Assembly (NCBI GenBank): GCA_945878545.1
Contig: CAMCTQ010000063.1
Coordinates: forward strand, 1 to 7,024
Source of the DNA: Rickettsia typhi
GTDB lineage: Bacteria > Pseudomonadota > Alphaproteobacteria > Rickettsiales > Rickettsiaceae
DNA: 7,024 bases
Direction: 5' to 3'
Shown one piece after another: positions 1 through 6,541 of this stretch; the first letter of the stretch is position 1; every line of letters begins with the position of its first letter. The translations under genes were made by a program, and so were the position numbers. The notes beneath the pieces were generated by a model. That model was not told the origin of the DNA. It searched no databases and was given only the letters and a program-made list of their open reading frames with translations.

Positions 1-1
1 C

Positions 2-991
2 CAGAATCCTGCTCGTCAAGCTATTATTAAAGCTGGTATGGATATTTCTGTGCCAGCTTTAACCATTAACAAAGTTTGTGGTTCTGGGTTAAAGGCAGTG
101 TCAATGGCTGCAAACGCTATTGCAGCTGGTCAAGCTGACTTAATTATAGCAGGAGGGCAGGAAAATATGTCCCTTGGTATGCACGGTGCTTATATTAGAG
201 GTGGAAAGAAGTTTGGTGATGAAAAATTACTTGATCTAATGATGTATGATGGTTTAACAGATGTTTTTTCTGGTGTTATGATGGGTATTACTGCTGAAAA
301 TATTGCCAAAAAATTTAATATTTCAAGGGAAATGCAAGATGAATTCGCAGTTAATTCACAATTAAAAGCATCTCTAGCTCAAAAAAACGGAAAATTTAAA
401 GATGAAATTGTTTCAATTGAAGTGCAAGTAAAAAAAGAAACAAAGATTTTTGATTTCGATGAAGGAGTCAGAGGTGATTCTTCAATTGAGGGCTTGCGTA
501 AGCTCCGCCCCGCTTTCGATCCTCAAGGCACTGTTACTGCTGGTAATTCTTCTAGCATAAATGACGGAGCTGCAGCTGTGCTTATTGCTTCAGGCGAGGC
601 GGTAAAAAAATATAAGCTGGAACCAATAGCTAGAATTGTTTCGACAGGTGTGTGCGGAGTTGATCCGCAGCTTATGGGAACAGGCCCAGTGCCAGCTTCA
701 AAATTAGCATTAGCAAGAGCTGGTTGGACAATTGATGATCTTGATTTAATAGAAGCAAATGAAGCATTCGCGGCTCAAGGATATTATGTTAATGAGCAAA
801 TGAAATGGGATTTAAATAAAGTTAATGTTAACGGTGGGGCAGTTGCTATTGGTCATCCAATTGGCGCTAGTGGAGCAAGAATTTTAGTAACTTTATTACA
901 TGAAATGCATAAGAGGTCGTCAAAAAAAGCTCTTGCTACCTTATGTATAGGTGGTGGTATGGGTATTGCTATGTGTTTTGAAAGGCCATAG
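2..991 (+). CDS. atoB: Acetyl-CoA acetyltransferase (thiolase), 5'-truncated by window edge
   Basis: Biosynthetic-type thiolase that condenses two acetyl-CoA to acetoacetyl-CoA, or the reverse, in the cytoplasm. The frame is open from base 2, so the ATG at 38 is internal: the preceding residues (QNPARQAIIKAG) are typical thiolase sequence. The visible 329 residues end at TAG 989-991; families of this type are about 390 residues, so roughly 60 N-terminal residues lie outside. The nucleophilic Cys is in NKVCGSGLKA (codon 77-79), the catalytic His in AIGHPIGASGARI (codon 854-856), and the second catalytic Cys in LCIGGGMG (codon 944-946). NEAFAAQ and MGITAEN also fit the acetoacetyl-CoA (AtoB/PhaA) branch rather than FadA. 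The symbol is by similarity; phaA would be equally defensible. There is no sign of decay. The next gene begins 88 bases downstream and belongs to an unrelated, phage-like function, so co-expression need not mean a shared role. Confidence 0.95.
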   Translation, partial: QNPARQAIIKAGMDISVPALTINKVCGSGLKAVSMAANAIAAGQADLIIAGGQENMSLGMHGAYIRGGKKFGDEKLLDLMMYDGLTDVFSGVMMGITAENIAKKFNISREMQDEFAVNSQLKASLAQKNGKFKDEIVSIEVQVKKETKIFDFDEGVRGDSSIEGLRKLRPAFDPQGTVTAGNSSSINDGAAAVLIASGEAVKKYKLEPIARIVSTGVCGVDPQLMGTGPVPASKLALARAGWTIDDLDLIEANEAFAAQGYYVNEQMKWDLNKVNVNGGAVAIGHPIGASGARILVTLLHEMHKRSSKKALATLCIGGGMGIAMCFERP

Positions 992-1009
992 TTTCAAAAT
1001 TACTTTATT
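976..1009 (+). terminator. Hairpin over the thiolase stop codon, possible weak terminator
   Basis: TTTTGAAA (976-983) and TTTCAAAA (992-999) form a perfect 8-bp inverted repeat around an 8-base loop that contains the TAG stop. The following bases are T-rich but interrupted (TTACTTTATT). The stem has only one G:C pair, so as an intrinsic terminator it would be weak. It could instead stabilise the 3' end of the message. Its position at the thiolase/GTA gene boundary makes a partial transcription break plausible. Confidence 0.35.
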
Positions 1010-1067
1010 CTATAGTTATTAGTGTAGCGAAATTTTCTGTTATTTATGTTTCTTGTAGGAAACAGTA

Positions 1068-1072
1068 AAGGA
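1068..1072 (+). promoter_or_regulatory. Shine-Dalgarno for the gp15-like gene
   Basis: AAGGA lies 7 bases before the ATG at 1080 and supports that start. It sits next to a small inverted repeat, GTTTC (1048-1052) and GAAAC (1059-1063). ATTTTC (1032-1037) could also pair with GAAAAT (1071-1076), which would partly cover this site. Confidence 0.6.
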
Positions 1073-1079
1073 AAATAAT

Positions 1080-4000
1080 ATGCTTGGATCGTTCTTTTCT
1101 AGCATTGGTAGTGGTATTGGCAAATATTTTGGTAGCGGTATATTATCATCTATTGGTAGATATGCTGGAAGATATATTGGCGATTTTTTAGAGCGAAAAT
1201 GGTTTTATAAAAAAGAAGTCTTCCAAAAATATTCTAATCTTAAGGAAAGTTTTTCTCTGTCAATGGCAAAGCCTGGGTCACCAATAGCGTTGATATTTGG
1301 TAAAACTAGAGTATCTGGTAAAATTATTTGGGCTGATGAGATAAAAAACATCGCAGAAACTAGCTCAACTTCACAATATTTTCGGCAACCAAAATTTTTT
1401 ACGCTTCCAGAGCAGACTAAATCTACAACTTATTATACTGAATATAAATATTTCTTATCTTTTGCTATGTGTATTTGCGAAGGTGAGATCAAGGAAATTA
1501 CTAGGATATGGAATGGTAATGAGATTATAGATATCGGTCAATATAAGTTCAGGCTTTATAAAGGGTCATTAAGTCAAATGCCAGATCCACTCATACAAGC
1601 CAAAATGAACATGCAAGCTCCAGCTTTCAGAGATCTTGCTTATATTGTTTTTGAGGATTTACCACTAGCAGATTTTGATGATATGATTCCTAATCTATCA
1701 TTCGAAGTTACCAGAAAAGCAAATGTCCCAAATGTTCATACAGTTGAAGATATGGTAAAATCCATGGTTATGATCCCTGGTTCTGGTGAATATGTCTATG
1801 ATACCATAATTCAAAAAAAACAAATACTTGCGCAAAATGGTTCCATTAAATGTGAAAAAACACTTAATTCACATAATTTTTATAACATACCAAACAGCAT
1901 TCACAGTTTAAATCAGCTGAGCAATACTTGTGAAAATGTGGAATGGGTAGCGCCAGTTGTTTGCTGGTTTGGTAATAGCTTGGATTTATCAGCATGTTTG
2001 ATTAAGCCTGCTGTAGAGTTTAAAGATCCATTTGTTAGATTTAGTGAAGAATGGATAGTAGGGCGGTATAACAGGCATAATGCTCATGAAATAACGAAAG
2101 ATAATGATGGTAATCCAAGGTACGGAGGAAGCGTCAATGACCAAAGTGTGATTCGTTATTTACAAGAATTAAAGAGTCGTGGTCTTAAAATCATGTTTTA
2201 TCCAATGTTTTTTCTTGATACAGATCTAAAACCTTGGCGTGGGCGTTTGACTGGGGATACTAAAGAGGTTGCAAATTTTTTCAATAAAATACATGGTTAT
2301 AATGAGTTTATTATACATTACGCAAATCTTGTTAGAGATTATGTTGATGCTTTTATTATTGGTAGTGAGTTAATTGGTCTAACAAAAATAAAAGATTCTA
2401 GTAATAATTTTCCCGCAGTTAACGAGTTAATAATTTTAGCAGAAATAGTAAAAAGCATAGTTGGCCAAAGGGTGCTAGTGTCTTATGCAGCTGACTGGTC
2501 AGAATATCATCATACAGAGGGTGGTTGGTATAATTTAGATCCGCTTTGGGCTTCCCAAAATATAGATTTTATTGGTATTGATGCCTATTTTCCGTTAACC
2601 AATCTAGATGGGTCCTTTATAACGAATAAAGATATAAAAGAAGGGTTTTCTTCTGGTGAAGGGTATGATTATTATATTGATTATGGGTGTAATGAAAAAA
2701 TTCCACTAGCTCCTGAATTTGCATGGAAAAATCTTAAATATTGGTGGGAAAATATTCATCGAAATCCAAATGGTTTTTATACAGCATGGCAACCGAAATC
2801 AAAAAAAATATGGTTTACTGAATATGGTTTCCCGTCAATTGATAAAGCTCCTAATCAACCAAATGTTTTTTTTGATCCGTTATGTATCGATGGTGGGGTG
2901 CCAAGATATTCAAACGGTGAAATAGATTTTGGGGTTCAACGAAGATGTATCAGAGCTTTTATAGAATTTTGGAGTGGGGAGGAATATATTGAGAATATGT
3001 TTCTCTGGACCTGGGATGCAAGGCCTTACCCTGCTTGGCCACATATGGACATATGGAAGGATGGTTATTTATGGGAAAAAGGTCATTGGGTTAATGATAA
3101 ATTTGGTGCCGCGAGCGTTGCCTCAATTATTCTTGAGATTTCGCATAGGTGTAAGATAGATTTAAAGAACATAGAAGTAAATACAGTAGATGAAGCTTTA
3201 ACAGGAGCATTTTTTAATAATCAGATATCTGGTAAGGATGCGATCAATACTCTTAGAAGCGCCTATTTTTTTGATATTAGCGCAAGTAACTCGCTAAAAA
3301 TATCTTTTGTTAAAAGAGGGCAATCAAGTCCTAGTTTAATAAAATCTGATGATCTAGTTAAACTTTCAAAAACTACCTATGTTAATGAAATTAATATAGC
3401 TAAAGAACAAGTTCTTACAAAAGTAGATATTTATTTTCAAAATCAATTGAATGATTACAAAACTAATTATTTGCATATCAATACCGAGGAATTTTCTAAT
3501 TTAAAAAATGCTGTTTTAAGGTTGCCATTAGTAATTTCAGAATCAGAAGCTGCTGAGATAGGTGGGTTATTGTTGAAAAATACTGCAGCAGAAAAAATGA
3601 TTCTTGAATTTAATCTCCCAATTTCATATTTGGATCTTGAACCATCAGATTTTATTTCTCTGAATTATAAGGGGATAAAATATCATTTACGTATAATAAA
3701 AGTTAGCTTTGCCAGCTTAATAATGAATGTTATAGCGATAGTAGATGAAATAAGTAACTACCGTAGGCCCAATGCTAAAAAGAAGATTAAACTATTTTAT
3801 CAGAGAAATATAGAAACTGAGTTTAGAATAATGGAGTTGCCATTTAAATCGTATGGCTGTGATTTCCCCTATATAGTAGTGTATTTAAATAGTAATACTA
3901 AATTACCTCTTTATGTAAAAATCAAGCAAGATTTTGGTGAGGAGGATTGGGTCAAAATAGCAATGTTAGAATCAACAAATACAATAACTAAAGTAATTGG

Positions 4001-4637
4001 TTTTGATACTCCAGATAATCCAAATTTATTTTTTATTGATGAGGTAAGTACAATCTATGTTAAAGGAATGGATCTTGAGAGATTTAGTGACGGTAATTGG
4101 AAATTAGTTGAAATAAACAGCGAACTGATAGCTTTTAAAAATATTAACAAACTACTTCTTGAAGAAGAGATATATACCATCTCTTATTTGATAAGAGGTG
4201 TATATGGTAGTGAAGAACATGTTAAAAATCATGAGGTTAATGCGCGGGCTACTATTCTTGCAAGAACTACAAATATAATAACAATTTCAGAGGATTTAAT
4301 AGGTCAGCTGCTTGAATTTCGTATTGGATCCGAAGTTTCTGAAATATGTTTTTCAAATCAAGCTAATTTGCCTTCAAAGCCAGTGGTAATTTCAAACTAT
4401 ATAAAAGATTCAACTTTATATCTTGGTTGGATAAGAAGAAATTTTAAAATAGATATGTGGTATAGGAAAGGAAAAGGAAACTCTGGTTTTTCTATTGAAG
4501 TTAAAGCAAAAGATCAGACGCTAAATTTTACGACCACTCCAGAAATAAATAAAATTGAAATAGATATTAGTGCGCTAGATATTAGTGCAGGTTATAAAGT
4601 TGATATAATGGAACTGTTGCAAGACGATCTTTTTTGA
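1080..4637 (+). CDS. GTA gp15-type tail-tip ('megatron') protein with TIM-barrel domain
   Basis: Large baseplate/host-contact protein of the alphaproteobacterial gene transfer agent family (Rhodobacter capsulatus orfg15), 1185 residues against about 1300 in Rhodobacter. The N-terminus (1-40) is Gly/Ser-rich and hydrophobic, as in relatives. Next come a conserved tail segment GSPIALIFGKTRVSGKIIW (66-84), CEGEI (133-137) and AYIVFEDLPLADF (from 187). The GTA TIM-barrel domain spans about 287-677, with GSELIGL (Glu430), WFTEYGFPS (Glu581), NQPNVFFDP and WTWDARPYPAWP (643-654). A phage-tail-3-like region follows (about 715-900), then a C-terminal tail domain with LIRGVYGSEEHVKNH from 1037. From the family, gp15 sits at the tail tip and takes part in envelope penetration. 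AAGGA 7 bases upstream supports the start. The hub, peptidase and tape-measure genes that normally precede it are absent; the neighbour upstream is a thiolase. Confidence 0.95.
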   Translation: MLGSFFSSIGSGIGKYFGSGILSSIGRYAGRYIGDFLERKWFYKKEVFQKYSNLKESFSLSMAKPGSPIALIFGKTRVSGKIIWADEIKNIAETSSTSQYFRQPKFFTLPEQTKSTTYYTEYKYFLSFAMCICEGEIKEITRIWNGNEIIDIGQYKFRLYKGSLSQMPDPLIQAKMNMQAPAFRDLAYIVFEDLPLADFDDMIPNLSFEVTRKANVPNVHTVEDMVKSMVMIPGSGEYVYDTIIQKKQILAQNGSIKCEKTLNSHNFYNIPNSIHSLNQLSNTCENVEWVAPVVCWFGNSLDLSACLIKPAVEFKDPFVRFSEEWIVGRYNRHNAHEITKDNDGNPRYGGSVNDQSVIRYLQELKSRGLKIMFYPMFFLDTDLKPWRGRLTGDTKEVANFFNKIHGYNEFIIHYANLVRDYVDAFIIGSELIGLTKIKDSSNNFPAVNELIILAEIVKSIVGQRVLVSYAADWSEYHHTEGGWYNLDPLWASQNIDFIGIDAYFPLTNLDGSFITNKDIKEGFSSGEGYDYYIDYGCNEKIPLAPEFAWKNLKYWWENIHRNPNGFYTAWQPKSKKIWFTEYGFPSIDKAPNQPNVFFDPLCIDGGVPRYSNGEIDFGVQRRCIRAFIEFWSGEEYIENMFLWTWDARPYPAWPHMDIWKDGYLWEKGHWVNDKFGAASVASIILEISHRCKIDLKNIEVNTVDEALTGAFFNNQISGKDAINTLRSAYFFDISASNSLKISFVKRGQSSPSLIKSDDLVKLSKTTYVNEINIAKEQVLTKVDIYFQNQLNDYKTNYLHINTEEFSNLKNAVLRLPLVISESEAAEIGGLLLKNTAAEKMILEFNLPISYLDLEPSDFISLNYKGIKYHLRIIKVSFASLIMNVIAIVDEISNYRRPNAKKKIKLFYQRNIETEFRIMELPFKSYGCDFPYIVVYLNSNTKLPLYVKIKQDFGEEDWVKIAMLESTNTITKVIGFDTPDNPNLFFIDEVSTIYVKGMDLERFSDGNWKLVEINSELIAFKNINKLLLEEEIYTISYLIRGVYGSEEHVKNHEVNARATILARTTNIITISEDLIGQLLEFRIGSEVSEICFSNQANLPSKPVVISNYIKDSTLYLGWIRRNFKIDMWYRKGKGNSGFSIEVKAKDQTLNFTTTPEINKIEIDISALDISAGYKVDIMELLQDDLF

Positions 4638-4640
4638 TTA

Positions 4641-4761
4641 TTTTTGCGTCGCATCCGTTCTCAAATCCTCACGTAGATCAAACTACGCTGCGGTTTTGCG
4701 AGCGTGTGCTCCTAAAACTAATACAGAAAATTTTTATCTTGCAAGCAGTCCCATAATATAA
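4641..4761 (+). repeat. Imperfect palindromic repeat, Rickettsiales-type element
   Basis: This stretch is clearly richer in GC than its surroundings and folds about one centre. The core stem is CGTAG (4672-4676), loop ATCAAA, CTACG (4683-4687). Beyond a four-position internal loop, AAATC (4663-4667) pairs with GGTTT (4692-4696), including one G-T pair. Farther out CTC/GAG (4660-4662 with 4700-4702) and GCAT/GTGC (4651-4654 with 4706-4709) can extend it with bulges. One frame stays open across it (4648-4758, then TAA 4759-4761), translating to short runs such as SNYAAVLRA. Size, palindromy and open frame resemble Rickettsia palindromic elements. Copy number cannot be seen from one window, so the class is inferred, and the right edge is approximate. 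Confidence 0.6.
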
Positions 4762-4789
4762 AATAGTTTAATTACTAAAAGAGCGATTT

Positions 4790-5446
4790 ATGAAAACGAA
4801 TAATTACCAATTTGATTTAATGTATCAAGGTCAAGATCATAAAGATGTAGTCTATAATGAGACAATATTAAAGCTTGATGCAAATCTAAATTTCAGTGTA
4901 GTAGCTTTTATTGAATACCCACCTGAGTCTATTTCTCAAGGTGAGCGATTTATTATCACTGCTGGTGAAAATAAAAATAAAATTTGCTATTTTGCTCATC
5001 CAGCTAAAGGTGTTCAGTATATTTCGCCTTATGATAATATGATTATTTATCTGATTAAGAATAATTGTTTTATCAAATTCTTTGATGATAAATGGCAAAA
5101 AGTTACTATAGATTTAAGTTTCCAAACAATATGTACAGATCTTAAATTTACCGCTATAAAAGATCATTTTTCTCTGCCAAATAGCAATGATTGTTACTAT
5201 TTATATCTGGAGGACAATTGTATAATTGATTTTGATAATGTAGATATAGCTTCATTTGCGATTATGATAAAACAAAATTACGAGACAGTTTTTGAAATAA
5301 AATGGCCTGAAAATATTTTATGGTTTAATAATGAGCCAAAACAAATAACTGCCATTGCCAATTCTATTGATTTTTTTAAATTTTATAGAGTAGCTGAATC
5401 GCAGCATTTCCTGGTTGCATCAGTCAAACAAAATTACCAATATTAA
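4790..5446 (+). CDS. DUF2793-type tail-fibre-like protein
   Basis: Predicted 218-residue accessory tail protein. The N-terminal part (about 6-105) follows the DUF2793 pattern found beside GTA and prophage tail genes: YQGQDHKDVVYNETILKLD (12-30), PPESISQGERFII (44-56) and a closing FFDDKW (97-102). The rest (about 106-218) looks like the beta-rich C-terminal module of many phage tail fibres: IDFDNVD (146-152), MIKQN, IKWPENILWFNNEP (170-183), IDFFKFYR (193-200) and a final ASVKQNY. There is no signal peptide or TM segment. The likely role, from family and position directly after gp15, is a fibre or receptor-binding accessory at the tail tip; this is inference. The start has only a weak GAG-containing ribosome site 6-9 bases upstream. 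A repeat fills the 152 bases before it, and the holin starts 22 bases after it. Confidence 0.75.
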   Translation: MKTNNYQFDLMYQGQDHKDVVYNETILKLDANLNFSVVAFIEYPPESISQGERFIITAGENKNKICYFAHPAKGVQYISPYDNMIIYLIKNNCFIKFFDDKWQKVTIDLSFQTICTDLKFTAIKDHFSLPNSNDCYYLYLEDNCIIDFDNVDIASFAIMIKQNYETVFEIKWPENILWFNNEPKQITAIANSIDFFKFYRVAESQHFLVASVKQNYQY

Positions 5447-5456
5447 ATAAAAAATT

Positions 5457-5460
5457 GGAG
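5457..5460 (+). promoter_or_regulatory. Shine-Dalgarno for the holin gene
   Basis: GGAG, 8 bases before the ATG at 5469, is the clearest ribosome site in the cassette and fixes the holin start. The gap to the previous stop is only 22 bases, so translation in one transcript with the DUF2793-type gene is likely. Confidence 0.7.
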
Positions 5461-5468
5461 TAGATAAT

Positions 5469-5921
5469 ATGATTACTTTACTTGCTTCCATTGCGGGTTT
5501 TATTGGTTCAGTAATTCCTGAAATAGTGAAATATTTTAAAGACGTAAATGATAAAAAACACGAACTTGCCATTTTGGCAAAACAGATTGAATATAATCAA
5601 AGTTCAGCAAATAGATCTTTAGAAGAGATTCATATCTCACGAGATATTCTTGAGCAAGCATCATTATATGCTACCTATAAAACTGAAATTACTTGGGTAG
5701 ATGCAGTTAATGGTCTAGTAAGGCCAATACTTGCTTATAGTTTTTTTATTATGTATATGGGTGTTAAATATATCCAATATGTTGCAATTTCTGCGAGCAG
5801 TCATGTGATTGAATATATTGAAATTATCTGGAGTGTTGATGATCAAGCAATTTTTGCTGGTATTATCAGTTTTTATTATGGGCAACGTACTTTCCAAAAG
5901 CTTTGGAAAAATAAAATATAG
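5469..5921 (+). CDS. GTA-type three-TM holin
   Basis: Small membrane protein (150 residues) matching the pattern of the 'holin of 3TMs, for gene-transfer release' family. A hydrophobic N-terminus (2-23, ASIAGFIGSVIPEIVKYF) is followed by a charged, helical cytoplasmic-type stretch (24-75) containing the DKKHELAIL segment. Then come WVDAVNGLVRPILAYSFF (76-93) leading into a second membrane segment (85-109), and DQAIFAGIISFYYGQRTF (125-142) as the third. W76, R85-P86, D125-Q126 and GQR (138-140) are the family's recognisable positions. Holins form inner-membrane lesions that let a cytoplasmic endolysin reach the murein. An endolysin without an export signal lies directly downstream, as expected for a holin-endolysin pair. 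The protein ends in a basic tail (KLWKNKI). A perfect palindrome lies within its last codons. Confidence 0.88.
   Translation: MITLLASIAGFIGSVIPEIVKYFKDVNDKKHELAILAKQIEYNQSSANRSLEEIHISRDILEQASLYATYKTEITWVDAVNGLVRPILAYSFFIMYMGVKYIQYVAISASSHVIEYIEIIWSVDDQAIFAGIISFYYGQRTFQKLWKNKI
5891..5909. repeat. Perfect 8-bp inverted repeat at the 3' end of the holin gene
   Basis: TTTCCAAA (5891-5898) and TTTGGAAA (5902-5909) flank the three bases AGC. There is no T-tract on either side, so it does not look like an intrinsic terminator. It could act as an mRNA 3' stem or be a by-product of the codons it spans. Confidence 0.45.
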
Positions 5922-5928
5922 CTATACC

Positions 5929-6030
5929 ACAACTGTCCGAAGTTGTCATGCTGAACTTGTTTCAGCATCTTTATTAAGGTTTTATCAGATCCTGAACCGA
6001 AGGTCGGCGAAGCCAAATAAATTCAGGATG
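5929..6030 (+). repeat. Multi-hairpin intergenic repeat between holin and endolysin
   Basis: There are three consecutive perfect stems. ACAACT/AGTTGT (5929-5934 with 5941-5946) is the first. ATGCTGAA/TTCAGCAT (5948-5955 with 5961-5968, 5-base loop) is the second. ATCCTGAA/TTCAGGAT (5989-5996 with 6022-6029) is the third. The 25-base loop of the third stem holds two tiny GAA-loop hairpins, CC-GAA-GG and GGC-GAA-GCC. The 'GTCATGCTGAACTTG ... TTCAGGATGA' arrangement is a familiar dispersed intergenic repeat in many bacterial genomes, including Rickettsiales, whose translation reads CHAELVSAS. Here the last loop is longer than the usual short form. The class is recognised from memory and copy number is not visible. 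Confidence 0.7.
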
Positions 6031-6065
6031 ATGATTTGGATTTGATATATTTTAGGTAAAAAAGA

Positions 6066-6515
6066 ATGCACAGATTTACTAATAAAAAAGGTATTGAGTT
6101 AATTAAATTATTTGAGGGTTTTAAATCAGAGCCATATGTTTGTGCTGGTGGGTATTTGACTATCGGTTATGGTCATAAATTGTTGCCCAGTGATCCTTAT
6201 AAAATAATTACCCAAGAAAAAGCTGCTCAAATACTAGAGAATGACTTACGAAGAATGGAAAGATCAGTTCTAAAATACATTGATGTTGAAATAAATGATG
6301 ATCAATTTGCTGCTTTGGTTTCCTTCACTTTTAATGTAGGATCAGCGGCTCTTCAGAGATCGGTTCTTAGACAAAAAATCAATTATGGTCATTATGATGA
6401 TGGGGCAAAGGAGTTTTTAAAATGGGTATATGCTGGAGGTAGAAAAATTATGGGTCTTGTGCGTAGGAGAAACCTAGAGAGTAATTTATTTAATAGTAAC
6501 AAATCACCTAAATAA
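6066..6515 (+). CDS. GH24 lysozyme-type endolysin (muramidase)
   Basis: Phage-type lysozyme of 149 residues that would hydrolyse the beta-1,4 bond between N-acetylmuramic acid and N-acetylglucosamine. The catalytic pattern Glu-x8-(Asp/Cys)-x5-Thr is exact: E17 in LIKLFEGFKSEPY, C26 in YVCAGG, T32 in LTIGYGH (31-37). Also typical are DDQFAALVSFTFNVG and the C-terminal GLVRRRNLESNLF. The length matches R21/RrrD-type endolysins. No signal peptide or signal-anchor helix is present at the N-terminus, so release should depend on the holin encoded 144 bases upstream. The ATG at 6066 is the first possible start, because an in-frame TAA lies at 6057-6059. AGG at 6054-6056 is a modest ribosome site 9 bases away. 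A host-genome copy beside tail and holin genes fits particle release more than general wall turnover; that role is inference. Confidence 0.95.
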   Translation: MHRFTNKKGIELIKLFEGFKSEPYVCAGGYLTIGYGHKLLPSDPYKIITQEKAAQILENDLRRMERSVLKYIDVEINDDQFAALVSFTFNVGSAALQRSVLRQKINYGHYDDGAKEFLKWVYAGGRKIMGLVRRRNLESNLFNSNKSPK

Positions 6516-6516
6516 A

Positions 6517-6536
6517 AAAATGATAACCATTATTTT
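6517..6536. terminator. AT-rich hairpin between convergent genes
   Basis: AAAATGAT (6517-6524), loop AACC, ATTATTTT (6529-6536) form an 8-bp stem with one G-T pair. It lies between the endolysin stop (6513-6515) and the symporter stop (6542-6544). Read on the minus strand, the stem is followed by a T-tract, complementary to A6514-6520, as an intrinsic terminator requires. On the plus strand the T-run is inside the stem. The lack of G:C pairs makes it a weak terminator, best suited to the symporter transcript. Confidence 0.4.
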
Positions 6537-6541
6537 CTCAG

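Noticed and set aside
978..1016. Possible promoter for gp15: TTGAAA (978-983) with TACTTT (1001-1006) or TATAGT (1011-1016)
   Set aside because: At correct spacing the -10 matches only three of six positions, and the better -10 is too far away. AT-rich sequence gives such matches by chance.
2719..3159. Two short plus-strand frames (2719-2925, 2974-3159) inside the gp15 gene
   Set aside because: They lie in another frame of the strongly conserved TIM-barrel coding region, and their translations resemble no recognisable protein.
4734..4762. Possible promoter before the fibre-like gene: TATAAA (4757-4762) with TTATCT (4734-4739)
   Set aside because: The -35 match is poor; the better TTGCAA (4739-4744) is only 12 bases from the -10.
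4886..5897. Minus-strand frames at 4886-5098 and 5715-5897
   Set aside because: These are antisense to the fibre-like and holin genes, whose motifs explain the sequence.
5809..6045. A 78-codon plus-strand frame overlapping the holin end and the downstream repeat
   Set aside because: It lies out of frame inside the well-supported holin gene and then reads through the palindromic repeat (the CHAELVSAS translation typical of that repeat). It has no ribosome site of its own.
6023..6051. Possible promoter before the endolysin: TTCAGG (6023-6028) with TATATT (6046-6051)
   Set aside because: The -35 is weak and falls within the repeat stem, and the -10 would leave only about 14 bases before the ATG.
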